A DNA stretch of 64,000 nt from Mucilaginibacter ginkgonis (GCF_009754905.2 NZ_CP066775.1:2418001-2482000); one strand, 5' to 3'. Numbered from the stretch's first letter, positions 1-8,917 are shown. Translations and numbers: made by a program. Notes: generated from the letters alone by a model not told the origin.

Positions 1-1
1 C

Positions 2-568
2 AGGATGTCGCTGCTACCGGCAAGTGGATTTCAGTCTGGGCAATACCGCATGATAGAGATCTATGCTACAGACTTTATTAATTTGGTCGCTAAAGACAAA
101 CGCGAGGAGTTAAGGAACGCATCGGCAGAGCAGCAGTTCGAATACATTTACTGGAAGTTTGGGGCTACTGAACTATCGACCGGTAAAAAGACCCTCACGT
201 TAAAGCAGTTCGAGAAAAAATACAGTTCAACCTTCATAACACTTGCCAGGGATTGCAGGGACAATAATTTCAATCTTTTGCTTCGCAACTTGCAGCAAAA
301 AGGCGAGGATACCACAGCCTTACAAGAGGAGCTACGCCGCCTGGACACTTTTGTTAACGTAAACTGGCCGCTGGCCCATTATAAGTCTGCCGTGCGCTAC
401 CTGCACCGCGAGCCCGAAGAAATTAAGGCAACCGGTGGTACCAACTGGCAAAAATACCTGCCGCCACGTTTTCAAAAACGGATATTCTATCCTGAACTGT
501 GGAGCGATGAAGAGAAAGACAATTGGGGAAAGGCTTGGGTTGAAGAAGCATTACATACCCGGTTTTAG
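2..568 (+). CDS. Tryptophan 2,3-dioxygenase, C-terminal part
   Basis: Haem enzyme that opens the indole ring of L-tryptophan to N-formylkynurenine, the first step of the kynurenine route. The frame is open at the window edge, so the N-terminus is missing. The PASGFQS signature of this family lies just inside the first visible Met, and the conserved end is present: a His in WPLAHYKSAVRYL that matches the proximal haem ligand, then ATGGTNWQKYL, equivalent to the GTGG substrate loop. The gene ends 71 bases before ilvE on the same strand. I assign the family from these motifs; kinetic properties cannot be inferred. Confidence 0.85.
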   Translation, partial: RMSLLPASGFQSGQYRMIEIYATDFINLVAKDKREELRNASAEQQFEYIYWKFGATELSTGKKTLTLKQFEKKYSSTFITLARDCRDNNFNLLLRNLQQKGEDTTALQEELRRLDTFVNVNWPLAHYKSAVRYLHREPEEIKATGGTNWQKYLPPRFQKRIFYPELWSDEEKDNWGKAWVEEALHTRF

Positions 569-639
569 GATTTTCAGTTAGGTTTTAGAAGAAATTACCT
601 CGAAAACAGGTACATTGCCATTTTTAGAACGAGAAGGCA

Positions 640-1704
640 ATGACAGATACCTTAGACATCAAGATAACCAAAACCACAGAGTCGCGCCTGGCGACTACTG
701 ATTTTTCTAACCTGGTTTTCGGGCATACGTTTGCAGACCACATGCTGGTAGCCGACTATGCCGACGGCGAATGGAAGAACTTCGAAATTTTACCTTACGG
801 GCCATTAGATCTAAGCCCGGCAATCTCTGCCTTACATTACGGCCAGGCTTTTTTTGAAGGCTTAAAGGCTTACAAACATGATGATGGCAGGGTTACTATC
901 TTTCGTCCGGATAAAAATGCCATCCGTTTTAACAAATCGGCGGAGCGTTTGTCCATGACGCAATTGCCGGAGGAGATGTTTACGCAAAGCCTGGCTGCAT
1001 TGGTAGATGTAGACCGTGATTGGGTGCCGGCCAAGGCAGGGCATTCTTTATATATCCGCCCTATTATGTTCGCTACTGACCCTTACCTGGGTGTAGTACC
1101 GTCTAAAACCTACAAATTTGTTGTTTTAACCGGCCCTGTGGGACCTTATTTTACAAAGCCGGTACGTATCAAGTTTGAAACGCATTACACCCGCGCGGCA
1201 GAAGGCGGGTTTGGTTATGCCAAGGCAGCCGGTAATTATGGGGGCTCTATGCTACCGTTTAAAAAAGCAGCCGAGGAAGGTTTCGATCAATTGATCTGGA
1301 CAGATGCTAAAGAGCATAAGTATGTCGAAGAAATGGGCGCGGCAAACGTAATGTTTATGCTTGATGGCAAGTTGATTACCCCATCTACCCGCGATACCAT
1401 CTTAGACGGCGTTACCCGCGATACGGTTATCTCCCTCGCAAAATCATGGGGCATGCCGGTTGAAGAGCGTCGTATTTCTATTGCTGAAGTTGTAGAAGGG
1501 GCGCGTAACGGCAAACTGACCGATGCTTTCGGCGCAGGTACTGCAGCCACTATAGCCCCTATTGGTGCAATGCATTACGAAGGTGAAGACTTCGTGCTAA
1601 GCGATGCCTCTACCCGTGAGTTTTCAAAGAAGGTATTGAGTACGCTTAACGACATCCGCTATGGCAAAACCGAAGATACGTTCGGTTGGAATTATGTGGT
1701 TTAA
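640..1704 (+). CDS. ilvE: Branched-chain amino acid aminotransferase
   Basis: PLP enzyme of fold type IV that interconverts leucine, isoleucine and valine with their 2-oxo acids, using glutamate/2-oxoglutarate. The 354 residues match the long BCAT (IlvE/BCAT II) form. Visible landmarks are the FFEGLKAY loop, the RPIMFATDP segment, NYGGSMLPFKKA for the PLP region, EEMGAANVMF and the closing GAGTAATIAPIG loop. The ATG at 640 gives a usual N-terminus. A strong hairpin with a T-run follows 57 bases after the stop, so it is probably transcribed alone or with the upstream dioxygenase gene. Confidence 0.92.
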   Translation: MTDTLDIKITKTTESRLATTDFSNLVFGHTFADHMLVADYADGEWKNFEILPYGPLDLSPAISALHYGQAFFEGLKAYKHDDGRVTIFRPDKNAIRFNKSAERLSMTQLPEEMFTQSLAALVDVDRDWVPAKAGHSLYIRPIMFATDPYLGVVPSKTYKFVVLTGPVGPYFTKPVRIKFETHYTRAAEGGFGYAKAAGNYGGSMLPFKKAAEEGFDQLIWTDAKEHKYVEEMGAANVMFMLDGKLITPSTRDTILDGVTRDTVISLAKSWGMPVEERRISIAEVVEGARNGKLTDAFGAGTAATIAPIGAMHYEGEDFVLSDASTREFSKKVLSTLNDIRYGKTEDTFGWNYVV

Positions 1705-1760
1705 CGGCCAGTGAGGACAGAGTTGTCTCTGGTGAATACATATCATCTGATATAAAAGAG

Positions 1761-1791
1761 AAAAGCGCTTTGGTATACCCGAAGCGCTTTT
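1761..1791 (+). terminator. Intrinsic terminator after ilvE
   Basis: Perfect 10-bp stem AAAAGCGCTT / AAGCGCTTTT around an 11-base loop, running straight into T residues. It lies between convergent ilvE and clpS and could serve both strands because the stem is flanked by A on one side and T on the other. Confidence 0.8.
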
Positions 1792-1817
1792 TTAATGTAC
1801 ATCCGCACATTTGCACG

Positions 1818-2099
1818 TCAGTCGACACTCACAGTCAAGCCTTCCTGCTGTAATATTTTACGGTAAACTTCCATTTCGGTAAAAGAACCTTCCAGCACAG
1901 CGCATTTGCCTTCGTTGTGCACTTTCCAGGCTATCTTCTCTGCTTGCGATTCGTTATAGTCCAGGTATTTCATCATGCACCAGATCACATGCTCAAACGT
2001 GTTTACATCGTCGTTCCACAATATCAGGCGATGCATTTCCTTTAATCCCGCCAAAACCTCCTCAAGCGTGAAGGTCTCTTCCTGTACTTCTGTAGGCAT
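1818..2099 (-). CDS. clpS: ATP-dependent Clp protease adaptor ClpS
   Basis: Cytoplasmic adaptor that delivers N-degron substrates to ClpAP/ClpCP. The 93 residues carry the ClpS core: LILWNDDVNTFEHVI (binding-pocket Asp-Asp and following helix), then a central A-E-K-I-A-W-K-V-H helix and the G-K-C-A-V stretch. The N-terminal tail is short and acidic. A TAAATTTG box lies 16 bases upstream of the ATG, so the gene appears to have its own promoter and a very short leader. The clpA/clpC partner is not in the window. Confidence 0.9.
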   Translation of the reverse strand: MPTEVQEETFTLEEVLAGLKEMHRLILWNDDVNTFEHVIWCMMKYLDYNESQAEKIAWKVHNEGKCAVLEGSFTEMEVYRKILQQEGLTVSVD

Positions 2100-2115
2100 A
2101 AGCTATTTGTAATCA

Positions 2116-2123
2116 CAAATTTA
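2116..2123 (-). promoter_or_regulatory. Putative -7 promoter box of clpS
   Basis: On the minus strand this reads TAAATTTG, a full match to the Bacteroidota -7 consensus TAnnTTTG. It ends 16 bases before the clpS ATG. A TTTG lies 25 bases further upstream (2149-2152), slightly beyond usual -33 spacing. Confidence 0.45.
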
Positions 2124-2209
2124 CTCAAAAACAATAATAAAGCCGTTACAAATGTGTTATGGGCATGTAATTCATCACCTGTTCATAATTATAAGTCATT
2201 TTGCCCCTC

Positions 2210-3070
2210 ATGAAAATCTCTGTTTATTCCTTACTCGCTTCTATCGCGTTATCACTGACCATGCAATCTATTAATGCGCAAAGCACGACCGGCAGTCAGC
2301 TGCAACTACCACCAGCCAACATCAAAATCGATGGTGCCATAACTGAATGGGGCGACAGCCTGCGCTATTACAATGCAGAGAAAAAGTTGAACTATTCTTT
2401 AGCTAATGATACAGAGAACATATACGTTGCCCTGAGGTTAAGCGACCGCAGTGAGCAATTGCGTGTCTTACGATCCGGCCTTACATTGAGTATCAATACC
2501 AAAGGAAAAAAGAAAGAGATGTATAGCATGACATTCCCGGTGGCCAATGAAAATGAACCGGCAGCACTTACCGGTGCACCAGCGCAGACCGGTATGCCCG
2601 ATGACCGCGACGAGATGATGCGGGCACGGCTTACCAAGCTGCGAAACATTAAAGTAACCGGTTTCCCGGATATAGAAAGCGACATCATTACTACTGCAAA
2701 CACCTACGGAATTAAAGCAGCCATCACTTATGATGATAACGGTCATTTGAATTACGAAGCGGCCATACCTTTAAAATTTTTCCATGCAGATGATATTGCT
2801 AAAACGGAGTGGGCATTTAATTTCAGGATAAACGGCATTACCCGCCCTGCAAACAAACCTGCCGGCGAGGCTGAAAACCAGATGGGTGGCAGAGGCGGAA
2901 TGGGCGGTGGACGCGGTGGCATGGGCGGAGGTGGTATGCGTGGCGGCCGGGGAGGAATGGGTGGAGGTATGCGCGGTGGGGGCATGCAAGGAAGCCAGCC
3001 CTCAATTGATCGATCTGAAATGAGTAAGTCTGTTGACTTTTGGGAAAAGTTTTATCTAAGCGGCAACTAA
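2210..3070 (+). CDS. Exported protein with Gly/Met/Arg-rich repeat tail
   Basis: Function not recognised. A Sec signal peptide ends near SINAQ, placing the product outside the cytoplasm. Residues about 30-200 look like a beta-sandwich of the CBM9/DOMON type (an IKIDGAITEWGD opening, then NIYVALRLSD and a late EAAIPL strand), a fold used for sugar or haem binding; this is inference from pattern. Residues about 225-265 are a low-complexity run of GGRGGMGGG-like units, followed by a conserved-looking acidic/aromatic end. I use the ATG at 2210 rather than the in-frame TTG at 2201 because it opens directly into the signal peptide. Confidence 0.7.
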   Translation: MKISVYSLLASIALSLTMQSINAQSTTGSQLQLPPANIKIDGAITEWGDSLRYYNAEKKLNYSLANDTENIYVALRLSDRSEQLRVLRSGLTLSINTKGKKKEMYSMTFPVANENEPAALTGAPAQTGMPDDRDEMMRARLTKLRNIKVTGFPDIESDIITTANTYGIKAAITYDDNGHLNYEAAIPLKFFHADDIAKTEWAFNFRINGITRPANKPAGEAENQMGGRGGMGGGRGGMGGGGMRGGRGGMGGGMRGGGMQGSQPSIDRSEMSKSVDFWEKFYLSGN

Positions 3071-3071
3071 A

Positions 3072-3665
3072 TTATTTTGCTGCCAGCGCTGTCAGGAAAT
3101 CCCGGAATTTGGTACCCGAGTAATTTGCCGCGCCATCATGCCTGAACATGATCATGCCTTGCTTGTCGATCACCACTGTCGCCGGGATGGCGTTGCCCAT
3201 CAAGCTTTGAGGCACGGTTGACACAGGAATAAATAAAGGCACATGATAACCATGTTTTGCAATAAATGGAAGCGATCTGCCAAAATCGGCATCAGCATCT
3301 ACGGCTATAAAAACAATGTTTTGGTTGTCTTTAAGTTTGGTGTGCAGATCATCTATTGACGGCAGTTCTGCAATACATGGCGGGCACCAGGTTGCCCAAA
3401 AGTTTATGAAAACCACTTTACCTTTAAGCGATGACAAACTGATCTGCTTGCCGGCACTATCCTGAAAAACGACATCACCTGCTTGCACGGGATGATCCGT
3501 TTCTGTAGAAACAGAAGGATTGAATAACCCAATCTTCATCAAACCGCGCATTAACATCACCCGCGTCGGCAGGTATAACACAAATACTGCAAGCACAATT
3601 ATAAATATGGCATTCAGGACATTGCTCCTGGTAAACCACCTTTTAGCAGCTTGTTTGGCTTGCAT
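3072..3665 (-). CDS. Membrane-anchored thioredoxin-like protein (TlpA/ResA type)
   Basis: Periplasmic disulfide reductase candidate. With the ATG at 3665 the product has 198 residues: a cytoplasmic basic start, one membrane segment (about 18-35), then a TlpA/AhpC-type thioredoxin domain with the active site WCPPC (Cys94, Cys97) and a cis-Pro loop at NAIPAT. An earlier in-frame start at 3722 would overlap the upstream gene by 50 bases and is less likely. It is last in an operon with a DsrE-like protein and a TsdA-like cytochrome c. It could keep haem-binding Cys reduced or act on sulfur substrates carried by its neighbours. Confidence 0.85.
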   Translation of the reverse strand: MQAKQAAKRWFTRSNVLNAIFIIVLAVFVLYLPTRVMLMRGLMKIGLFNPSVSTETDHPVQAGDVVFQDSAGKQISLSSLKGKVVFINFWATWCPPCIAELPSIDDLHTKLKDNQNIVFIAVDADADFGRSLPFIAKHGYHVPLFIPVSTVPQSLMGNAIPATVVIDKQGMIMFRHDGAANYSGTKFRDFLTALAAK

Positions 3666-3672
3666 GGATATA

Positions 3673-4119
3673 CTATGGATGTATAGTAGCCCAGCCTTGG
3701 GCGTGGCGGATAATGATTTCACCGTTGCCGCTTGGCACTATACCAATAAAAGGGAACAACGTTGCCGGATCTATGTGGCGCTCGCGTAGGGTATTATTGC
3801 ATTGCGCCAATATCACTCCCTTTTTAGCCAGGTTGCTCAACTGCTCTTCATATGGGCCGGCTTTGTCATAGGCCGCTACGCCGTCTCCAAAAACTACCAA
3901 CTCTATTTGTACCTTACCTTTTAAACGGGGGTCTTCCAGGGCGTTATCGATGTTGCGCAAAGTGCTGCGTATCTTTTTTTCATCATTTGAATTAAGGTAG
4001 TACAACGCTTTGTAAGATGTGGCATCCGCGTCAGCACCCTTGAAACTCGATTGCGCCAGGACTGGTTTTATCGCGAAAATAAACGCGAATACAAGTAATG
4101 ATCTAAGTAAGCTTTTCAT
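3673..4119 (-). CDS. Exported DsrE/DsrF-like protein
   Basis: The 148-residue product has a signal peptide ending near VLAQ and then a DsrE-type alpha/beta fold: paired strands with IELVVFGDGV, an acidic helix, and a Cys in the VILAQCNNTL stretch at the position where DsrE-family proteins often carry a persulfide Cys. DsrE relatives transfer sulfane sulfur or have no assigned role; export to the periplasm is seen in Bacteroidota members. It starts one base after the stop of the cytochrome gene and ends 7 bases before the thioredoxin gene, so the three are probably co-transcribed. Confidence 0.75.
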   Translation of the reverse strand: MKSLLRSLLVFAFIFAIKPVLAQSSFKGADADATSYKALYYLNSNDEKKIRSTLRNIDNALEDPRLKGKVQIELVVFGDGVAAYDKAGPYEEQLSNLAKKGVILAQCNNTLRERHIDPATLFPFIGIVPSGNGEIIIRHAQGWATIHP

Positions 4120-4120
4120 A

Positions 4121-5134
4121 TTATTTGGTGTTTGTTTGTCTGGTTATTTGCGCCGCAGCTATTCCCGTGTAAGGACCGTATTTATGCTGTTGCTCGCTAA
4201 AGTTATCGGCGTAAGGTCCAAATGGCATATCAATAGGTTTTTTCGTTCTGTCGGGCCAGTCACTGTTCTGCTCACGGTGTGGCCGCGGCTGCGAATTTAC
4301 GAAAGCCGCGACATCCCAGGCTTCTTTATCAGTTAATTGCGGCCGCTGATAGGTAGCACCATAAGGCATATTATTTTTCACGAAGCCCGCAAAGTTGATC
4401 AGTCTATACATGCCGGCGCCGTCGTTGTAACTGTGCCGTCCCCATAAAGGCGGGTAAGCGTAACTCTTTTTATCAGCTGCCAATAACCCTTCCCCACCGG
4501 CACCATGACAGCTTTGGCATTTGGCTTTATAAACTGTTAGGCCATTCGCCGGATTCGCTGCTACCGTTAAAAAGGGCAATTTCTGCGTAGATGAGCCATA
4601 AAGCTTTTCGCTTTTTTTAACCCCGCGCCCCAGCCATTTCATGTAAGCCAAAATCGCTTGCACTTCTTTGCCGGCCGTGTCGGGCACTTTACCATTTAGG
4701 CTTCGTTCAAAACATTCGGCAATGCGCTCTGTAGCAGGCGTCATCCTTCCGCTGCGGTTGCTCTTTTTGGGATAAGACGCTATAAAGCCCGAGTAATTAT
4801 TGGCAAACAGGCGCGATCCGGCATCGAGATGGCAGTTCTGGCAATTCATACCGTTGGTTATTTGGGCAATGCTTCCCTTTGTCCCAAAGTATTTTGATGT
4901 GTGTGCCAGCAACTCGCGTCCATATCTAATGGTTTCTCCTCGTTTATCATGCGGAAGGATAGCTGTGTCGGGAACTTGCCATCGCTGCTCCGGCATATTT
5001 GATGGCTTTTGCGCCGCGGCTTGTTCTTTATTACTTCTATTACAACTTAAAAAGAAGGTTGCTATGCCGATAATAGCAATGAGACCGCTTATGGTGGCAG
5101 ATAAAAACAGATATGCGGGTTTGTTGACTGGCAT
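4121..5134 (-). CDS. Dihaem cytochrome c, TsdA-like thiosulfate dehydrogenase family
   Basis: Periplasmic, probably lipid-anchored, electron-transfer protein. An N-terminal hydrophobic stretch ends in LSC (Cys31), a lipobox-like site. Two c-type haem sites are visible, CQNCH (98-102) and CQSCH (206-210). Between them lies ECFERSLNGK with Cys141, which matches the conserved axial-ligand Cys of TsdA, the enzyme that joins two thiosulfates to tetrathionate or runs the reverse reaction. That residue makes TsdA a better guess than a generic cytochrome. It is first in an operon with DsrE-like and TlpA-like genes. The catalytic direction and substrate are inference. Confidence 0.8.
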   Translation of the reverse strand: MPVNKPAYLFLSATISGLIAIIGIATFFLSCNRSNKEQAAAQKPSNMPEQRWQVPDTAILPHDKRGETIRYGRELLAHTSKYFGTKGSIAQITNGMNCQNCHLDAGSRLFANNYSGFIASYPKKSNRSGRMTPATERIAECFERSLNGKVPDTAGKEVQAILAYMKWLGRGVKKSEKLYGSSTQKLPFLTVAANPANGLTVYKAKCQSCHGAGGEGLLAADKKSYAYPPLWGRHSYNDGAGMYRLINFAGFVKNNMPYGATYQRPQLTDKEAWDVAAFVNSQPRPHREQNSDWPDRTKKPIDMPFGPYADNFSEQQHKYGPYTGIAAAQITRQTNTK

Positions 5135-5283
5135 TTAACAAGTATACTAAGATAGCCTATTTTGCATAATCACGATAATATATTGATACCGATCGGGCAA
5201 ACGCATTTGAAACAATTTATTTACAAAGATTATTTTATTTCGCACAAAGAAATTTCAGGCACGGAATATGTATAAATAGCAGC

Positions 5284-5643
5284 ATGCGTAGCTTGAATCG
5301 AAATTTGATCGGGGATCGAAGAACCTCCGAGGTATTACTCAAAAGAAACAAAACGTTAATTGACAACGTGTTGGACACTTCCCGCCGCCCAATGTCAGAG
5401 AAAATGTCTCTCTATGTAGTTATCGCACTGCAGATCATGTTTGTGCTGCCCTTCCCGGCGTTACTGTTCTATTTCATCAATAAGCCAAAATACATTGTAC
5501 CGCTTTTTGTAGCCGCGGCGGTATTCCAATTATTGCCTGCGGCACTCAATTCGCGCAATAAGCCGATCGTGTTTTTTTGTTTGTGCGGCTCCATGCTCAT
5601 GCTTTTAGAGGCAGCCATGTATATGATATTCACTACAGTTTAA
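5284..5643 (+). CDS. Small membrane protein of unknown function
   Basis: Not recognised. The 119 residues have a basic cytoplasmic N-terminus of about 40 residues followed by three hydrophobic segments (about 43-65, 70-88, 95-118). A shorter start at Met37 or Met41 is possible and would leave only the membrane part. It stands alone between divergently oriented tsdA-like and a convergent 900-residue gene whose stop lies 3 bases away. No metal or catalytic motif is apparent. Confidence 0.5.
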   Translation: MRSLNRNLIGDRRTSEVLLKRNKTLIDNVLDTSRRPMSEKMSLYVVIALQIMFVLPFPALLFYFINKPKYIVPLFVAAAVFQLLPAALNSRNKPIVFFCLCGSMLMLLEAAMYMIFTTV

Positions 5644-5646
5644 GAT

Positions 5647-8331
5647 CTATTTTACTGTGTAGCTTAACACCTTGCGGCCAATGTGGCCTTCTGTGTCTAT
5701 TCCTTCAACCACAACACGGTAAGTGCCCGGCGATCCTGCGTTAAAATAGTCAACTGATGCTTTGCCATCTTGGTCGGTTACGATATTTGGTTTCCAAAAG
5801 ATAGTGGTGCGCAGATCTGCAAGGGCCGCGTTAGTGCTTGACACCCCATATTGTGGCGAATAAAACTGACGTGCCTGGTAATAGCCTTTAGGCATATAAG
5901 TGATCAAGCCGGGTGTATATTTGTTGATACTAACAGTCTCGCCACCCCGTTTTGTGTTGATTAACAAAAGGCCATTTGGTGCGCCGTAAACGGCGGCGTA
6001 TTCAGGGCTTCGAAGTACTTCTATACTACCAATATCGTATTGATTAATACTTCTTAGAATGTCTGCATCGATCTGAAAGCCATCCAGCCAAATTTGCATT
6101 TGTCCTCCACGAGAGTATGGTATACCATTTCTGAAAGTGACTCCGAGAATGCGGCCTTGCAAACATATATCTAACGAAGAGCAAGTGAACTTATCCAACT
6201 CATCACTTTTTAAGACCTGATTAGCCTGCCCAGGCCCGTTTCTATTACTTGAGTTTTTAAGCGGCTGCCTGCTTTCACGAATGATAACCTCTTTCAATAA
6301 AATGTTGTGATTACCGACGCCACCTTTCAATTGCTGCTGGTAATAACTTTTCTCGCTTCTTAAATAACTAAGCGTCGTATCGCTCAGGCTTTCATTAGGC
6401 CCATTTGGGTTAACGGTTACTACCTGAGGTTTGGTATTATCTAGTTCGATGTCAACAAATTTGCTGTTTTTGCTCGTTCTGGCCTGTATCACAAACCGAA
6501 CGCTGTCTGCGAATACAAGGTTTCTAAAAGCGAAACGGCCATCCTTATCGGTAAGGGTATCCACGTAAGAAATGCCGCCCTTTGTTGTAAATAAAGTAAC
6601 CTTACCGCCCACCACAGGTTTGTTTCCACCTGTATGCACCCTGCCCGATATAGTGATGGACTTCTCAGGCTCAAAAGCTTTGGCGGGCATGTTGCCCGTT
6701 AGAAGACTCTTCCAATCAAAACGGCGATAGCCTTGCGTAAGCATCAATACATCGAGGTCGCGCCTGGTTTCAGCACTTATGTTCTCGAAATAATAATTAG
6801 GTTTTTCTATATAACCTTTAATATCAGAGCTTAAAAGTATTGATGATAGGATGGTCACTTCATTGCTAGCGTCTACCGGCACTTTAGTGTTATCGACCAC
6901 AGCAGCAGATAAGCTGGCCACCATACCCTTGCCGCTATCATCAGTGGCTTTAATACCAAGATCTACTTTTTGCCGTGTATTTAGATTTAGGCTCGGCGTT
7001 ATAATGTCAAGCTTAAGATCGTCGGGTTTATCTATAAAAGCCAAACGCTCGTTAAGCGCATTACCGGCCGCGTCAAATAACGTAAATTGTACAATGCCGC
7101 GTGGAAAATGTGATTTCGGTATTTTAGCAAAAATGGCGCCGTCCTTCAGATTGTCGCGTGCGGCATAGCAGATAGTGCCACTACTCTGGGAAACAACGCT
7201 TATTTCTGCGCCCTTTACCGCCCCGCCCGCATAAATGCGCAGTGTAACATTATCAGGGTCGCTCAAGGTATTGATCGCCAACTCATAGCCATCCTGCTTC
7301 GGCACCGGCAGATTAATACTACGTTGAGACCCATCAGCGAATGTGAGATTGGCTTTATAGGTTTTATTATCGGAAGGCACGAGCATAAATAAACCCATTC
7401 CCAAATGCTGGGTAGTGATCTTCGCGACCTCAGTTCCGCTGTTATCGGTTATGTTGCCGCTTATAGGAGTGCCTAAGCCATCGGAGGCAATTGCCTTAAA
7501 GGCTACTTTTGATGGCAGACCATAAACCAAATAACCGCTTTCGGGAAAAAATTGCACATCCACTGAAGAAGAAATAGCTTTGGTAGGAATTTCTTTTTCC
7601 AGCGTCGTTTTTGCATCTGTCTTTATGCGCGTTTCAATAAGTCCACCTTTGAATTGCATATTAGCCGGGCTTAAAAAACTTATAGGTATTACGCCTTTGT
7701 TGTTGGTTGTGCCCTTACCGCGAACAAGCGTCTTGCCGTTTATGACCACACGGTAACTCACTTCTTTATTGGCATACACGTTACCATCAACATCAGAGAA
7801 AGTCACGGTTGCGGTAGTACTTGCTTGGCCATTTGTGGCGCTATACGAATATGCGGCGCGGGTATAAACAGAATTTGCAGCGGTGCCGCCGATAGAAATC
7901 GTCTTATCGAAGAAATAATCAGTACCAAAATTACGCATCCAATTAGTATAAGCCCTTACGCGATAGTTGCCGGGTTTAAGTGTGTCAGACAAAGCAAAAT
8001 CGCCCATGGCGACGCCTGCAACTACGGGCAGTTTTATCGACTGCTTTACAGAGTCGAGCGCGTCAATCAGTTCTACATTTAATGCGGCGCTTAGGCCCGA
8101 GAGCCGGTGATCGGCACCAACGGTTATATATGCCTTAAACCACATATCATCGCCGGTGGCGTAATAGGGTTTGTCAAAATGCAAATAGACTTTTTCTTGC
8201 GGATACTCGTCGGTCCATCTTAACAATGCAGACTCGGTATTCTTAATAGCATTAGTTTGAGCAATGACCGGTGATGTAAAAGCCAGGGCGACTATCACCA
8301 AAAGAAACAGGGGTATTTTTTTATATGCCAT
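5647..8331 (-). CDS. Large exported protein with MG2-like and TonB-plug domains
   Basis: About 894 residues from the ATG at 8331 (an alternative start at 8349 adds six). A signal peptide ends near VIAQ. The N-terminal part (about 40-150) resembles a macroglobulin MG2 domain, with EKVYLHFDKPYYATGD. Around 555-640 lies a carboxypeptidase-regulatory-like domain (SGRV...G...V.L), and around 690-800 a TonB-receptor plug that ends in a YAAVYGAPNGLLLINTK segment. No outer-membrane barrel follows; the protein ends with another Ig-like strand set. Such proteins are common in Bacteroidota, with no firm role known. It probably sits at the outer membrane facing the periplasm. Confidence 0.8.
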   Translation of the reverse strand: MAYKKIPLFLLVIVALAFTSPVIAQTNAIKNTESALLRWTDEYPQEKVYLHFDKPYYATGDDMWFKAYITVGADHRLSGLSAALNVELIDALDSVKQSIKLPVVAGVAMGDFALSDTLKPGNYRVRAYTNWMRNFGTDYFFDKTISIGGTAANSVYTRAAYSYSATNGQASTTATVTFSDVDGNVYANKEVSYRVVINGKTLVRGKGTTNNKGVIPISFLSPANMQFKGGLIETRIKTDAKTTLEKEIPTKAISSSVDVQFFPESGYLVYGLPSKVAFKAIASDGLGTPISGNITDNSGTEVAKITTQHLGMGLFMLVPSDNKTYKANLTFADGSQRSINLPVPKQDGYELAINTLSDPDNVTLRIYAGGAVKGAEISVVSQSSGTICYAARDNLKDGAIFAKIPKSHFPRGIVQFTLFDAAGNALNERLAFIDKPDDLKLDIITPSLNLNTRQKVDLGIKATDDSGKGMVASLSAAVVDNTKVPVDASNEVTILSSILLSSDIKGYIEKPNYYFENISAETRRDLDVLMLTQGYRRFDWKSLLTGNMPAKAFEPEKSITISGRVHTGGNKPVVGGKVTLFTTKGGISYVDTLTDKDGRFAFRNLVFADSVRFVIQARTSKNSKFVDIELDNTKPQVVTVNPNGPNESLSDTTLSYLRSEKSYYQQQLKGGVGNHNILLKEVIIRESRQPLKNSSNRNGPGQANQVLKSDELDKFTCSSLDICLQGRILGVTFRNGIPYSRGGQMQIWLDGFQIDADILRSINQYDIGSIEVLRSPEYAAVYGAPNGLLLINTKRGGETVSINKYTPGLITYMPKGYYQARQFYSPQYGVSSTNAALADLRTTIFWKPNIVTDQDGKASVDYFNAGSPGTYRVVVEGIDTEGHIGRKVLSYTVK

Positions 8332-8380
8332 AAGAATGTCTATAAACAATATTACGGCTAAAAATTATAAAAGTTATGTG

Positions 8381-8917
8381 TCAAAATTTATTTTTCCACA
8401 TCATACTTTCTACAGGGCGGGTAGTAGGTTTGTTGTACTTCGCGTCGCCTTTAGTATTATACATGGTCTCAATATCGCCTTCAACAGCAAAATAAATAAG
8501 CTGGCCAATTGGCATTCCCGGATAGATCTTAACCGGCTGCGCGCATGATATCTCCAGTGTCCAGGTGTTGCAAAAACCAACATCGCCTTTACCCGCAGTT
8601 GCATGGATATCTATACCTAACCGTCCTGTGCTCGATTTACCTTCCAGAAACGGAACATGCTTATGGGTTTCTGTATATTCCATAGTAACGCCCAGGTATA
8701 AAGTGTTGGGCTGCAAAACATAACCATCCTTTGGAATTTCAAAGTGATCTATCTCGTTGTGTGCCTTTGCATCGAGCACGCGGCTGCGGTAAGTTGCCAG
8801 ATGTTTTCCCAAATGAACGTCATAAGAGTTAGTGCCCAGGTTTTCGCGGTAAAAGGGCTCAATGATAATGTGGCCTTTATCTATCTCTTCTAAAATGCGT
8901 TTGTCTGATAAGATCAT
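8381..8917 (-). CDS. dcd: dCTP deaminase
   Basis: Deaminates dCTP to dUTP for thymidylate synthesis; the product would feed the dUTPase encoded at 43.9 kb. The 178 residues show the family's nucleotide-site motifs: GTNSYDVHLG near the start, LEGKSSTGRLGI with the conserved Ser-Ser-x-Gly-Arg, HATAGKGDVGF, and the closing PIGQLIYF. The trimeric dUTPase-like fold is implied. It is divergent from the phosphopantetheinyl transferase gene, sharing a 72-base promoter region. It may form an operon with the 900-residue protein gene 49 bases downstream. Confidence 0.93.
   Translation of the reverse strand: MILSDKRILEEIDKGHIIIEPFYRENLGTNSYDVHLGKHLATYRSRVLDAKAHNEIDHFEIPKDGYVLQPNTLYLGVTMEYTETHKHVPFLEGKSSTGRLGIDIHATAGKGDVGFCNTWTLEISCAQPVKIYPGMPIGQLIYFAVEGDIETMYNTKGDAKYNKPTTRPVESMMWKNKF

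Noticed and set aside
2752-2989. Two Pro/Ala/Thr-rich open frames on the minus strand opposite the Gly-rich tail
   Set aside because: They are complements of the GGN-rich repeat tract, which lacks stops in several frames; no start context or signal supports them.
3666-3722. Longer N-terminus of the TlpA-like protein
   Set aside because: It would overlap the DsrE-like gene and places a non-hydrophobic extension before the membrane helix.
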